A DNA stretch of 64,000 nucleotides from Arachis hypogaea (GCF_003086295.3 NC_092047.1:62414054-62478053); one strand, 5' to 3'; shown: positions 9,996-22,077, counted from the stretch's first letter. Numbers and translations: made by a program. Notes: generated from the letters alone by a model not told the origin.

Positions 9996-10013
9996 TCCCC
10001 GGCAACGGCGCCA
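9996..10013 (-). other. Primer-binding site of element A (tRNA-Asp type)
   Basis: On the minus strand the sequence is TGGCGCCGTTGCCGGGGA, the usual plant retroelement site matching the 3' end of tRNA-Asp. Six bases separate it from the right LTR. It fixes the element's orientation. Confidence 0.93.
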
Positions 10014-10019
10014 AAAACT

Positions 10020-12201
10020 TGATGTGCGGAAAACGATCCAACACAAAACTCACCGGCAAGTATACCGGGTCGCATCAAGTAATAAAACTCACGTGAGTGA
10101 GGTCGATCCCACAGGGATTGATGGATCAAGCAACTTTAGTGGGTGATTAGTTTAGTCAAGCTAACATTGATGTAAATTTTGTGAAATTGTAACCAACAGG
10201 AAGTAAAGGACAATGAATTTAAAGTTGCAGAATATAAATTGGCAAGTAACTTTAAGAGCAAGAAATGTAAATTGCAAGAATCTTAAATTGCAAGAAAAGT
10301 AAAATTACATTAAATGTAAAGGGGAGTGGGTGCTGGAAATTAAAGAGAGCAGTAGATCAAAGCTTAGAAAAAAATTAAACTTGCAGGAAAAGTAAATCAG
10401 ATCATGAACCGAAATGTAAAATGCAGAGCACTTGCAGAAGAATTAAATTGCTTGAATATAAATTGAATTCAGTAAGAACAGAAAGCAATGAGAACCAAAG
10501 ATCAAAATCAAGCTCAATGTAAATTAAATTGTAAACTTGCAGCAAAGGAACTTGTAGTAGAGGAGAAATTAAAATTGCAGAAGAAGAAAACAGAGAGAAT
10601 TCTCAAGGTGAGATTGAAACAGAATTTCTTCAATTCTCAACCGAAGATTTAAAACAAAAAGAAAAACTAAAGAGAGAGAGTTCTGTATTCCTAATGCTCC
10701 CTAGTGGAGCTCGCCTTTCTTTAACAAATATGAAAATGATGCCTTATATAGGCTTTACAAAATGAAAATGAAAATGAAATTAAAAACAAATTACAATTAA
10801 ATAAAATTCCTATTTTATCTATCTCTTGTGCCTTTGAGTGATGATAATGGGCCTTGCGTGCTTTGGATTTGGGTTAAAGATGGCCTCTGTTGATTGCACT
10901 TGGAGTTGGAGAGAGAACCGAAGTGAACCGGGTTGGGAATTATAAAAGCTTGAGTAAAAGTTTGAGTAAAAGTTTGAGGCAAACTTTTACTCAAACTTTT
11001 TACACCAGCTGCCCCATTCTTGCTGCTACCAACGTTTGAGCTAAAGTTTGGGGTCAAACTTTTGCTCAAACGTTGGCCCCTTTGCATGCATGTTGGGGTA
11101 CTACTTTGTCTGCTTGTCAACGTTGCAAATTTCATGCCCACTATAGACTATTATATATGGTTAGAAAGCTCTGAATGTCAGCTTTCTAACCCAATTGGAA
11201 TCACCTCAATTGGACATCTACAACTCAAGTTATACTTATTTGAAGAGGACAAGGTCGCTGGCCTTGGTGTGCAGCGTTTGAGGTAAAGTTTGCCTCAAAC
11301 GTGGTCGAAAACGCCAGTTCTGGAGGCTCAAACATATTGTCCACCCCATACTATTATACATTGTTGGAAATCCCTGAATGTCTACTTTTCAATGCCTTTG
11401 GAAGCGCATCAATTGGAGCTCCACAGCTCGAGTTATACTCCGTCGAAGGTGCAGAGGTCAGTTGGCCTCACTGCAGGTTGCCACCATGTTCATTTATGCT
11501 CATTGCGGGGCAGTTTTCTCCCTCAATTTTAGTGTCCACCATGCAGTGTCATATATGCTTGGAAAGCTCTCGATTCCTACTTTCCATTGCTTTTTGAATC
11601 ACCTCATTTGGAGCTCTGTAGCTCAAGTTATTCTTGTTGGAAGTATACCCCTTGTATGCCTTGTGGTGTGGCGCCAACGTTTGCCAAAAAGCTTGAGGCA
11701 AACGTTGGCGCAAGCTTTTTCTCCCCTGGGTATGTTGGTGTGGCGCCAACATTTGCCAAAAAGTTTGAGGCAAACGTTAGCGCAAGCTTTTGCTCCCTCC
11801 AGGGTGTAGTCAAGCTCCTCCAAAAGTTTGAGCTAAAGTTTGAGGCAAACTTTAGCTCAAGCTTTTTTCCTCTCTTGTTCTTTGTTTTGAGCCACGCTTT
11901 TCTTCCTTTGGGCCACGCTTCTCTTCCTTGATTTGGTCATGGGTCACGCTTTTAGAAGCGTGGCCTAAGCCTCCAAAGTGTGCTCCAACTTCAAAGTGTG
12001 CCCAAATTTCCTCTTTTCTTCTTTTTAGCTTATTTTGTGCTCTTTTTGCTTCTTTTTCTTCTTATTTCCTACAAAGTTTATCAAATCAAAAGATCAAAGA
12101 AATATACCATTTAAGCACCAAAGAATGCAATATTTGAGCACTAATCATAAATTTCTTGTATGAAAAAGCATAGAAAAATATGACATGGTGACATGTCATC
12201 A
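10020..12201 (-). repeat. 5' LTR of element A
   Basis: This is the right copy of the 2182-bp LTR, with the same termini and hairpin cluster (10956-11860) as the left copy. Differences from the left copy are scattered single substitutions plus compensating 1-bp indels in A-runs. As the 5' LTR it should carry the element promoter; I cannot place a TATA box with confidence. Confidence 0.93.
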
Positions 12202-12206
12202 CCCGG

Positions 12207-12406
12207 CGCAGCAGATTTTTCCTGCTGCATGACTAGTTGTTGTTGAGAGTGTGCGGAGCCTATATCTCTGGCGTGGCAGATGTTTCTGTCGCATCACTTG
12301 TTGAATGTTGAGAGTGTGTGGGGCCTATATCTCCAGCGTGGCAGATTGTTCTGCTGCATGATTTGTTGTGGTTAGTTCCTTCTCTGCTGCAGGAAGTGTG
12401 CGGGAC
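12207..12406 (+). repeat. Minisatellite units in LTR C (left part of the array)
   Basis: Units of about 62 bp repeat the pattern GAGTGTGYGGRGCCTATATC, then a GGCGTGGCAGAT-like box and a CTGCTGCATGA box. Unit starts are near 12246, 12309 and 12394. Element A split the unit that begins near 897, and the solo LTR at 12407 split the unit that resumes at 14095. Confidence 0.75.
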
Positions 12407-14094
12407 TGATGAGCGGATAATTTATACGCTTTTTGGCATTATTTTTACATAGTTTTTAGTATGATTTAGTTAGTTTTTAGTATATTTTTATTAGTTTTTA
12501 ATTAAAAATCACATTTTTGGACTTTACTATGAGTTTGTGTGTTTTTCTATGATTTCAGGTATTTTTTGGCTGAAATTGAGGGACTTGAGCAAAAATCAGA
12601 TTCAGAGGTTGAAGAAGGACTGCAGATGCTGTTGGATTCTGACCTCCCTGCACTCAAAGTGAATTTTCTGGAGCTACTGAACTCCAAATGGCGCGCTCTC
12701 AATTACGTTGGAAAGTAGACATCCAGGGCTTTCCAGAAATATATAATAGTCCATATTTTGCCCGAGTTTAGATGATGCAAACTAGCATTCAACGCCAGTC
12801 CCATGTTGCATTCTGGAGTAAAACGCCAGAAACAGGTTGCAAAGTGGAGTTAAACGCCAGAAACAGGTTACAAACTGGCGTTCAACTCCAAGAGAAGCCT
12901 CTACACGTGTAAAGCTCAATGCTCAGCCCAAGCACACACCAAGTGGGCCCCAGAAGTGGATTTCTGCATCATTTACTCATTTCTGTAAACCCTAGTAACT
13001 AGTTAAGTATAAATAGGACTTTTTACTATTTTATTTACATATTTGGAACATCTTTGGATTATCTTTTGATCCTTTGATCACGTTTTGGGGGCTGGCCATT
13101 CGGCCATGCCTGGACCTTATCACTTATGTATTTTCCACGGTAGAGTTTCTACACTCCATAGATTAAGGTGTGGAGCTCTGCTGTTCCTCATGAATTAATA
13201 CAAAGTACTACTATTTTTCTATTCAATTCAAGCTTATTCCTTCTCTAAGATATCCATTCACACCCAAGAACATGATGAATGTGATGATTATGTGACGCTC
13301 ATCATCATTCTCACCTCTGAACGCGTGCCTGACAAACACTTCCGTTCTACATGCAAACAATCTAGAATGAGTATCTCTTAGATATCTAATACAGAGGACC
13401 GAGTCCGAGATATTAGAATCTTTGTGGTATAAGTTAGAACCCATGGACGGCCATTCTTGAGATCCAGAAAGTCTAAACCTTGTCTGTGGTATTCCGAGTA
13501 GGATCTGGGAAGGGATGGCTGTGACGAGCTTCAAACTCGCGAATGCTGGGCGTAGTGACAGACGCAAAAGGATAGTAAATCCTATTCCAGTATGATCGAG
13601 AACCGACAGATGATTAGCCATGCAGTGACAGCGCATTGGACCATTTTCACAGAGAGGATGGGATGTAGCCATTGACAACGGTGATGCCCTACATACAGCT
13701 TTCCATGGAAAGGGGTAGGAATGATTGGATGAAGACAGCAAGAAAGCAGAGGTTCAGAGGAACGAAAGCATCTCTATATGCTTATCTGAAATTCTCACTA
13801 ATGGATTACATAAGTATCTCTATCCTAGTTTATGTTTTATTTATCTTTTAATTATTAAAACTCTATAACCTTTTGAATCCGCCTGACTGAGATTTACAAG
13901 GTGACCATAGCTTGCTTCAAGCCAACAATCTCCGTGGGATCGACCCTTACTCACGTAAGGTTTATTACTTGGACGACCCAGTGCACTTGCTGGTTAGTTG
14001 TATCGAAATTGTGAAGAGAACTAAAATTATGAACGTGCGTATTAAGTTTTTAGCGCCGTTACCAAGGAATGAACAATCACAATTTCATGCACCA
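12407..14094 (+). mobile_element. Solo LTR, TGATGAGCGG...GCACCA family
   Basis: A 1688-bp sequence begins TGATGAGCGG and ends CATGCACCA. It is flanked by a perfect 5-bp duplication GGGAC (12402-12406 and 14095-14099) and has no internal domain, so it is a solo LTR left by recombination. The same family forms the E1 LTR at 42962-44506, in the opposite orientation. Positions 12785-12890 hold GGCGTT/AACGCC inverted repeats, and 12670-12770 hold the shared LTR module in reverse orientation. The minus-strand ORF across 13223-13741 has no recognisable domain. A primer-binding-like string lies inside its right end (14051-14067). Confidence 0.9.
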
Positions 14095-15239
14095 GGGACC
14101 TATATCTTTGACGTAGTAGACTCCTTACTACATGAGTGTGCAGGGCACTATATCTCTGGCATAGCAGGTTCGCTGCTGCACGAGTGTGCAAGGCACTATA
14201 TCTCTAGTATGGCAGAAAAGGCTACATCCGGGAGGATGTCGGGTTAGCGTTTAAGGACCAACAAGTGATATCACGAGCTAATAGGACAGGCATTCATCAT
14301 ATGCATCTCATATGTGCTTGCTTGCTTTGACTATTTGGGTTTGCCTAATTGTATAAAATATCTACTTGCTTCTTGAATTACTTGTTATATATATGAATAC
14401 TACTTGTGTTTTCCTTGCTTGCATTATCTGTGTTTGTCTGGTGCTGAGGAGGTTCGGAAGGCGGTGGCGATGGGATCACATGGAGGATAGGTTGGCAAAA
14501 GCTGTGGGACAGCAGAGAACTGTTAGACTAGAAAATCCCTTAAGTTAGATCGCCCCTTAAGTTATGATAAGCTTTTAAGTTATGTTAAGGTTTATATATG
14601 CTTTACTGTTGTAGTTATGCCTTAAGATGAATCTTGTAATGGATATGAAGTCTAGGATTGCCTTTCGTGTCCCGGGGTCTTATATCTTACATCACTGGGC
14701 ACTGTTACTAAACTGAGAACCTCCGGTTCTCATACCATATTCTGTTGTAGTTTTTCAGATGCAGGTCGCAACCCACCTCGGTGAGTTGTTCTGATGGTGA
14801 CAAAGCGGAGGATCCTGGATGTAATTTTATTTTGGAGTCTTTTGCTTATCTTGTATATGATCTCTCATCTTTTGTATTTTACTTTTGCCTAGTGGCTTAA
14901 TTTGAGAGAAAAACTTGTATAAGCTGTTTTAAACTGTCTGGTTTCTATATGTCTGTATTATAGCTAGCCGGCTTAAAATCCGTGAGCCGTGGCTAGATTC
15001 TTATGATATTATACTCTTATCTTATGTTATATATATCTATATCTTGTGCTTTAAGTTAGTAGCTTCGCTAGTACGTTTTGCACTTTTCAAATCCTATTTT
15101 TGAGCTGTATCCTTCATCGGGCTTCTAGAATATATTTCCTTCTATATGTAAATATGTATAAGCCTTAGGATTTTCGTAACCTTTTATTAACTTTTACTTT
15201 ACGGCTAGAGGTAAGGCTTAGGGTAATTAGGGTGTTACA
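14095..15239 (+). repeat. LTR C, right part with its terminus
   Basis: The array of minisatellite units continues at 14100-14215. The rest matches, in reverse orientation, the fragment at 32702-34309: shared landmarks are AGAACCTCCGGTTCTCATACC, broken here at about 14720, the Tyr-codon-free stretch near GCAGGTCGCAACCCACC, and the terminal AGGGTGTTACA. There is no coding sequence. It ends in TTAGGGTGTTACA at about 15239. Confidence 0.7.
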
Positions 15240-16621
15240 ATTCGGATGGATTTGACAGAGTTTTGTAGCAGAAAAGGAAGAAAGCGAATGATGTTGTCAA
15301 CCCCGACCTCCTTGCACTCAAACAAAAATAACTTGAGCTACAGAGGTCTAATTGACATGATTCTAGTGGCATTGGAAATTTAACTTTCAGAGCTTTTCAA
15401 CGATATATAATAGTATACCCTTTTCTTCCATTTCATACGTACAACCCCACGTTGAACTTGAGAAACTCCAAGTTCAGCGTGGGATCAAAAGCTCCAAAGA
15501 AAGAATCACACATCATCCACGCTGAACTTGAGAATTCCCAAGTTCAGCGTGGACTCAAGGAACGCACCAAAGGAGACATACTGCCTCATCCACGCTGCTG
15601 AACTTGATATTTTCCAAGTTCAGCGTGGATCCTAATACCCCAAGTGGTCCTAGGAACTCATACAAAGCTCCGCATGAAGCTTAATTAATTTTAATTGAAT
15701 TTGTATTTTATTTTAAAATAGGAAAAGATATTATTTAGTTTTAGAAATTATAATTTACATTAATTATGGTTAGATATAAAAGGGAAAAGAATCAGCCCTT
15801 CGGGCTCTGCTCTTCTATTCTACCTCATTCTGCACTTTATAGTTTTGATGAATCCTAGTTTTTCTCTCTGAACCATGAGCAACTAAACCTCTACTGTTAA
15901 GGTTAGGAGCTCTATCTATTGTATGGATTGATACTATTATTTTTCTATTTTAATTCATGTACTGATTTATAATTCAAGAATTATTTTCGTTCTTTATATT
16001 ATGAATTTGGGTGGAACGGAGGTATGACCCTTGTTCTAATTGAGTTCTTGTATAACTTGGAAAAGCTCTTTACTTGAATAATAGCTTAAAAACATATTCT
16101 CCTAAATTTCTAATTATCTGGACTTAACGGAATACGTGACATATAATCCTCTTATATTTGGGTAATTAGAATTTCTGTGGTATATAAACTAGAATTGAAC
16201 TTCACCCTCCAATTGGAATTAAGTGACCAAGGAATTGGTGGTTGATGAATTTTAGAGGAGACTAAAAATGTCTAAGGAATTAGGGTTTAGTCACATATAG
16301 TTTGCCATGAATTAAATCTTGCATGATTAAAATAGTTAGTAAGAAAAGTCAATCCGGAAAATAGATAACTCTGAAGTCTTAACTGTTCTCTCATATATTA
16401 TTCACATCAATTTACTGCTTGCTTTCTGATTTTCTGAATTTACTGTTTAATGCAATTGAACTTTCAAACACCATCTTATGCTTGCCTAACTAAGTATATT
16501 AATCAACCATTGTTGCTTAGTCTATCAATCCTCGTGGGATCGACCCTCATTCACCTGAGGTACTACTTGATACGACCCGGTGCACTTACCAGTTAGTTTG
16601 TGGGTTATAAATTCTGCACCA
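15240..16621 (+). repeat. LTR fragment lacking its 5' end
   Basis: The right end, CGGTGCACTTACC...ATTCTGCACCA, is that of the TGATGAGCGG/GCACCA LTR superfamily, and CTCGTGGGATCGACCCTCA at about 16530 is shared with the other members. The left end of the LTR is missing at the junction with LTR C. Hairpins CCACGCTGAACTTG/CAAGTTCAGCGTGG occur three times between 15440 and 15630. The shared LTR module lies at about 15330-15420. No gene is present. Confidence 0.75.
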
Positions 16622-17496
16622 GTCACACAGAACCCATGTAGAACAAGGATGAATGTCACGGATCACCCCCAATTCATTGAGATTGAAGAACGAGAACGCA
16701 TTAGAGAATAGAATTAGACATATTGAAATAGAAACAGTAATATTATTAATCCATGAGAATTAGCAGAGCTCCTAACCCTAACTTAGGATGTTTAGTTGCT
16801 CAAAGCTTACAAAAAATAGTAGTGAAAGGTTTGAATAAGCCAAAAGATAGATCTCTAACAAGGGTGATCTTTGTTCTATTTATACTATTCTAATAACTAG
16901 AGATTACAGAAATAAGATAGACTGGACTCTTGGTGCAAAATTCTACTTCTTGGGCCCACTAGGTGAGTGTTTGGGCTGAGCTTTGGGTGAATCCACATGT
17001 TTAGACTCCTCTTGGGGTATTGGATGCCAGGCTTGCTCCCTTTTAGGTGTCCAAATGCCATCTTGGTCCTTCTGGGGTGTCTAAATGCCAGGCAGGGGGG
17101 CAGATGGGCGTTCAACGCCTGTTTTGGGCCATCATTTCCAAGAATAAGTATGAACCATTATATATTTCTGGAAAGCCTTGGATGTTAGCTCTCCAACGCC
17201 ATTGAGAGCGTGTCATTTAGACCTCTGTACCTCCAGATATGTTCGTTTGAATGCATGGAGGTTAGAATCTAACAGCATCTGTAGTCCTTTCTCTGTCTCT
17301 GAATCAGGCTTTTTCAAAACTTGCCAGAATCACCCAAAAATCACATAAAAACATATTAAAAACACAAAAACTCAAAGTAGCATCCAAAAAGTAATTTTCG
17401 CACTAAAACCTACTAAAACTTGATAAAACTTAACAAAACATAACTAAAAACTCTATGAAAATAATACCAAAAGGTGTATAAAATATCCGCCCATTA
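16622..17496 (-). repeat. LTR fragment in opposite orientation
   Basis: This matches the middle and start of the E1-type LTR read on the minus strand: the phrase GTTAGGATGTTTAGTTGCTC-like region, the shared module at 17140-17250, the CAACAGCATCTGTAG run, and the terminus GTATAAAATATCCGCCCATTA at about 17475-17496, where CATCA is expected. It meets the preceding LTR fragment tail to tail at 16621/16622. The terminal part of the LTR and any target duplication are missing. No gene is present. Confidence 0.65.
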
Positions 17497-17529
17497 CTGG
17501 TGAGTCGTTAAAAAACCCTTATAACTAGG

Positions 17530-18972
17530 AAAAAGAGTGCACCAAGGCGCGAGGTCTTTATCTTAGCTGTAGTATTTTCTAATATTAGATGCGTGCCAAG
17601 ACCTCGGGAGCTCCCGCCCTTGGAGATCGGACACTTTGTAGTAACCTTTGCTAAAGACCTCTACTATTTTGTAAAGTCCTTTCCAATTTGTAGCCAGCCT
17701 TCCTTCTCCTGATTTCTGTACTCCAATGTCATTTTGGATCAGGATTAGATCGTTAAGGAGAAGTTCCTTTCGATCACCTTTTGGTTATACCTTAGAGCGA
17801 TCCTTTGCTTTAGAGCTTCCTCCCTAATCCAAGCTCTTTCTTGGACTTCAGGAAGGAGGTTGAGCTCTTCTTTCTATGCTTAGATGTTAAATCCTTCATT
17901 GTAAAGTATTACTCTAGGTGATTCTTCAGCTATTTCTATGGGTATCATAGCTTCCATTCCATAAGCAAGTCAGAAAGGTGATTTTCCCGTTGTAGAATGG
18001 GGAGTAATCTGATATGCCCATAAGACTTGAGGGAGCTCATCAGCCCAAGCTCCTTTTATGTCCTACAGTTGGCGCTTTAACCTGACCAGTATGACTTTGT
18101 TAGTAGTTTCGACTTGTCCATTAGCCTGGGGGTGTTCTACCGACGTGAACTGGTGTTTTATTTTTAGGTCAGCCACCAAGTTTCTTAAGATTGAGTCGAT
18201 AAATTGAGTCCCATTGTTCGTGGTGATGGAGTGGGGTAACCCAAACCTTGGGAAAATGTTCTTGTATAAAAATTTCTGACTTTTTTGGGTAGTAATAGTT
18301 GCTAGTGGTTCTGCCTCAATCCATTTAGTGAAGTAGTCAATCCCTATTATGAGATATTTAACTTGGCCTAGTGCTTGTGGAAATGGTCCAAGTAGGTCGA
18401 GACCCTGTTTCACAAATGGCCATGGTGAGGTAATACTGATGAGCTCTTCAGGAGGTGCCACATGGAAATTGGCGTGTTTTTGGCAGGGTGGACATTTCTT
18501 AATGAACTTGACTGCCTCCCTCTATAAGGTCGGCCAGAAGAAGTAAGCTCGGATCACTTTTTTGGCCAATGATCGAGCTCCCAAGTAATCTCCACATGTG
18601 CCACTATATACGTCTTCTAAGACTTCCTTGTGTTGGAGGTCGGGACGCATTTTAAAAGAGGTGTTGAGATTCCTCTTATATATAAAATGTTGTAGACCAG
18701 TGTGTAATTTTGTGCCTCTTTGACGAGCCTTCTGGCTTCGTTTTTATCCTTGGGAAGTACATCGAATTTGAGGTAGTTGACTATGGGAGTCATCCATCCT
18801 AAATGTTGATTGGATATGGTCAATACCTCTTCCTCTTTGGAAATTGATGGTGATTGCAGAGTTTCTTGAATAAGACTTCTATTGTTGCCCCCCTGGCTTG
18901 GTGCTGGCTAATTTTGAGAGGGCATCAGCTCGGGCATTGGATTCCCGGGCTATATGTCGGACTTCGCTTTCT
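17530..18972 (-). pseudogene. RNase H end and integrase remnant of element F
   Basis: Reading from 18972 leftwards: the RNase H C-terminus VRHIARESNARADALSKLAS (18970-18905), a linker with LPKDKNEARRLVKEAQNYTL (about 18823-18617), and the integrase core (18461-18063). The core shows IIGIDYFTKWIEAEPL, ITTNNGTQFIDS and HPQANGQVETTNK. The second catalytic Asp of the DDE triad is Asn here (TNNGTQF instead of TDNGTQF). Further left the frame continues with several stops (YGMEAMIPIEI-like). It is a non-functional gypsy integrase of the Tat/Athila side, without a visible chromodomain. Confidence 0.85.
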
Positions 18973-18974
18973 CA

Positions 18975-19307
18975 AAAGTGTGTTTACAAAATAATTAGAG
19001 TTTTTGAAACAAATGGATATTTTTTTACAAAATATTTTGAACTTTTGCAATAACTTTATCTTTTGTTACAAAATATTATAAAATTTTGCAACAAAACATC
19101 GGTTCGTTATAAAAGCTAATCTAATTTGTAACAAAAAAATCAAATTGTTACAAAATAACAAAACATTTTGTAACAAATTATATTGTTGTTACAAAACATT
19201 ATTATTATGTAACAATCACTAATTTTTGTTACAAAAAGATAATTTTTTGTAACAATTTTAAATTTGTTACAAAGTTTTTGTTACGAATGTTCTATTTTCT
19301 TGTAGTG
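18975..19307 (-). mobile_element. Truncated CACTA (En/Spm-like) transposon end
   Basis: The right end reads TTTTCTTGTAGTG, the complement of the canonical CACTACAAGAAAA terminus. The preceding 250 bp hold about ten TTTGTAACAAA or TTGTTACAAA motifs in both orientations, typical of subterminal repeats. No matching left terminus is present near 18975, so only one end survives. It sits exactly where element F lacks protease to RNase H. The left boundary is uncertain by about 10 bp. Confidence 0.75.
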
Positions 19308-19310
19308 ACT

Positions 19311-20576
19311 TGACTGTCTTCCCCGACTTGATATACCTCATTGAGGTGTCTTTTTCGTGATGATTTGGATATTCCCCCTCTTGCCTTTATTGGTCATGTG
19401 TATATGCCGTTCTGGGGTGTGAGGTTGCCGTTCTTGTCGTCCTCCTTCCTCATCCCGTCTTCTTTTCCTCGGGTTATCCGATCTCTCGGCCAAATATCTG
19501 TCAAGTCGGTATTCTCTGGCCAACTTTTTTATGACATTTTTTAAGTCGTAGCATTCATTGGTGGAATGTCTGTAGAGCTTGTGGTACTCACAGTATTTGG
19601 TCCGACTTCCTGCCTTTTGTGTTTGATCGAGCATGGAGGTGGAAGCTTCTTCGTGTGGCATATCTCTCTGTAAACATCCACCAGAAAAACCCTTAGAGGA
19701 GTGTAGTTGTGATATTTTTTAGGCTTCTCTACATTTCGCTCCTCCTTCTTTTTGGTTTCCTTTTCTTTATCTCGAGGTTGGTAGGGCAGGTTTGATTGTA
19801 AGAGAGGTTCCCTGAGTCAAAAATTTTCCTCCATGTTGATATACTTCTCTGTTCTTTCTTGAACTTCGTTCAAAGGAGTCGGGTGCTTTTTGGATATTGA
19901 CTGGGAGAATGGTCCTTCTCTGAGTCCATTTGCCATGCCCATAAACACAGCTTCGGTGGGTAGATTCTGAATTTCCATGCCCATAACCCGGAGAGTTTCT
20001 TCGACCTCTTGCTTAACTCCTAGCAAGCTTGGGGCGTGTTTGTTTTATCCTTTTGGATAGAGAACCTGGTTAAAAACTTTCTAGCCAAGTCATCGAAGCT
20101 AGTTATCGATCTGGGCAGTAGGTTGTCGAACCACTTCATATCCACCTTTGTTAAAGTAGTTAGGAAGGCTTTACAATGGGTGGCGTCAGAAGCATCAGAA
20201 GCGTCAGCCAAGTACATCCGACTTTTGAAGTTGCTGAGATGGTGCCTTGGGTCGGTTGTCCTGTCATAGAAATTTATATCGGCTGTTTTAAAATTCCTAG
20301 GAACCTTAGCCCTCATGATCTCTTTTGTGAAAGGATCTTCTCCGCATAAGGGGTCTTCTTCTCGATCCGACCTGTTAGTCTGATTTCTAAGGTCAGCCTC
20401 CAACTTTCGGAGCTTTCCTTCTAACTCCTTCCATCGTCTTGCTTCTCTCTGTAGCTCTCGTTCCGCTTCTCGTTCAGCTTCGTGTTCGAACTGTTCCAGT
20501 TAATTTCCCTGGCCATGAACTAGGTCCAGGATCTCAGTTGTATGAGGGAGATTCTTATCTTCGGGATGGTGAATTT
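19311..20576 (-). pseudogene. Gag of element F (capsid and zinc-knuckle part)
   Basis: Minus-strand frames cover a Gln/Glu/Arg-rich coiled stretch (EHEAEREAEREL), then the capsid block with PFTKEIMRAKVPRNFKTADI, YLADASDASDATHCKAF, and WFDNLLPRSITSFDDLARKF (20403-20020), the end of the domain (20026-19817), and the zinc-knuckle-like CEYHKLYRHSTNEC (19661-19338). These are Tat-lineage gag signatures. A one-base frameshift near 20035 separates the second and third blocks, TGA follows MEENF near 19820, and TAA lies near 20505. The ASDASDA tract looks like a small internal duplication. Confidence 0.8.
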
Positions 20577-21907
20577 TGATGCGCAAGCATCTTATCTATA
20601 TTTTCTATTTATTTTAGATACAAATTAAGTGAATTTTAATCTTATTTTAGTGTTTGAAACCTCTTTGGATGCTACTTTGAGTTGCTTTAGTATTTTAATT
20701 ATTTTAGGTGAAGTTCGGATAAGTTTGGCAGAATTTTTGATGCAAGAAAAGAGAAGAATTCAAATCTGCCAAGCTGGCGCTAAATGCGGACTTGGGCATT
20801 TAGCACCAGCAAGTCAGCAGCACAAGGAAGCTTTCTGTCTATTAGGGTGCTAAACGCCAAGTCTGGTGTTTAGCGCCAACAAGCCAGAGAAGAATGAGAG
20901 CTTTCTGCCCACAAAGGCGCGAAACGCTACAACTGGCGTTTAGCGCCAGTAATCTGGGCAAATTCTCTTTAATGAAGCATCTTTAGTTAGATTTAGCTTT
21001 TAATTATTCTATTTTTTTTTGTTATTTTTAATTACAAAAAAATGTTTTAGGTTTAGGATTTATTATTTTATTTTAGTTTCAAATCAAATTAGGTTAGATA
21101 TAAAAGGGAAAAGATTCTACCATTAGGGGGATCTTCTCACTTCCGCACTTTCACATTTTCTAAATCCTAGTTTTCTCTCTGAAGCATGAGCCACTAAACC
21201 TCCTTGGTTAAGGTTAGGAGCTCTATTTATTTCTATGGATTAAGACTATTATTGTTCTATTTTAATTAATGTATTAAGTCAGTTTCAAATATTACTTTTG
21301 TTCTTCATCTTATGAATCTGGGTAGATGGGAAGAATAACCCTTATTCTATATACGTTCTTGTGATTCTTGGAAGAGTTATCTCACTTGAACACCAGCTTG
21401 AAAGTAAATTCCTCTTAAATGGCTAATTACTTGGACTTAACAGGATACGTGACATATAATCCTTTTATATTTGGGTAATTATGATTTTTGTAGCCAATAA
21501 ACTAGAATTGAACCTAACCGTCTAATCAAAATTAAGTGACCAAGACATTGGCGGTTAACTAGATTAGAGGAGACTAAATCACTAAGACATTAGGGTTTAA
21601 TCATTGACAGTTTGCCATGAGATGAATCTTGTATGATTAAATTAGTTAGTAAGAAAACTTAATCCGGAAGAATAAACATCTCCGATACCTTAAATGTTCT
21701 CTCATATATATTTCACACCAATTCTACTATTTGCTTTCCTACTTTCTGGAGTACTGTTTAATGCTTTTGAACTCCAAAACATCACTTTCTGCTTGCCTAA
21801 CTAAGGAGTCATTCAACCATTGTTGCTCAGTCAATCAATCCTCGTGGGATCGACCCTCACTCACCTGAGGTATTACTTGATACAACCCGGTGCACTTACC
21901 GGTTTAG
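20577..21907 (+). repeat. LTR fragment inside gag of element F
   Basis: It begins TGATGCGCAAGCATC and reads into the CTCGTGGGATCGACCCTCA and CGGTGCACTTACC landmarks, then stops short of the usual GCACCA end. It belongs to the same family as the solo LTR at 55954-57366. No target duplication is visible, so the 3' tail and some gag sequence were probably deleted. Inverted GGCGTTTAGCGCC-type repeats lie at 20770-20955. No gene is present. Confidence 0.75.
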
Positions 21908-22064
21908 TCCCTCCTGGAACGTGGATTTCCTGATGGCCCTTCTTCACGGGTTCACGCATTTGGTGTGATGGAGGCAATATAAGGGCATTGCCTTCTGGTT
22001 GGGGCTCAACTTCTGATTCATAAGCCGTGTGGCCGTCTTCATGCTGGTGGTCCGCCATTATCAA
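21908..22064 (-). pseudogene. N-terminus of gag, element F
   Basis: The frame starts at the ATG just downstream of the primer-binding site and reads MADHQHEDGHTAYESEVEPQ and onwards to HVPGGT, where the LTR fragment interrupts it. The continuation is at 20576. It is disordered and acidic, as expected for a gag N-terminus. Confidence 0.65.
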
Positions 22065-22077
22065 AAGGTGAATTCCA

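Larger units (their letters stand above)
923..12201 (-). mobile_element. Complete non-autonomous Athila-like LTR retrotransposon, element A
   Basis: Two direct 2182-bp LTRs (923-3104 and 10020-12201) flank an internal region read on the minus strand. Both LTRs begin TGATGTGCGG and end TCATCA on the plus strand. The 5-bp target duplication CCCGG is perfect (918-922 and 12202-12206). A primer-binding site matching the tRNA-Asp type lies beside the right LTR, which is therefore the 5' LTR. By eye I count about 40 differences between the LTRs (about 2%), which suggests a young insertion. The interior has an acidic gag-position ORF and a gag/protease ORF, but no reverse transcriptase, RNase H or integrase, so the element needs enzymes in trans. 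I cannot assign a published family name; known non-autonomous Arachis partners of FIDEL are a plausible comparison. Confidence 0.93.

Noticed and set aside
13223..13741. Minus-strand ORF of 172 residues
   Set aside because: It is inside a solo LTR bounded by a target duplication and has no recognisable domain or conserved composition.
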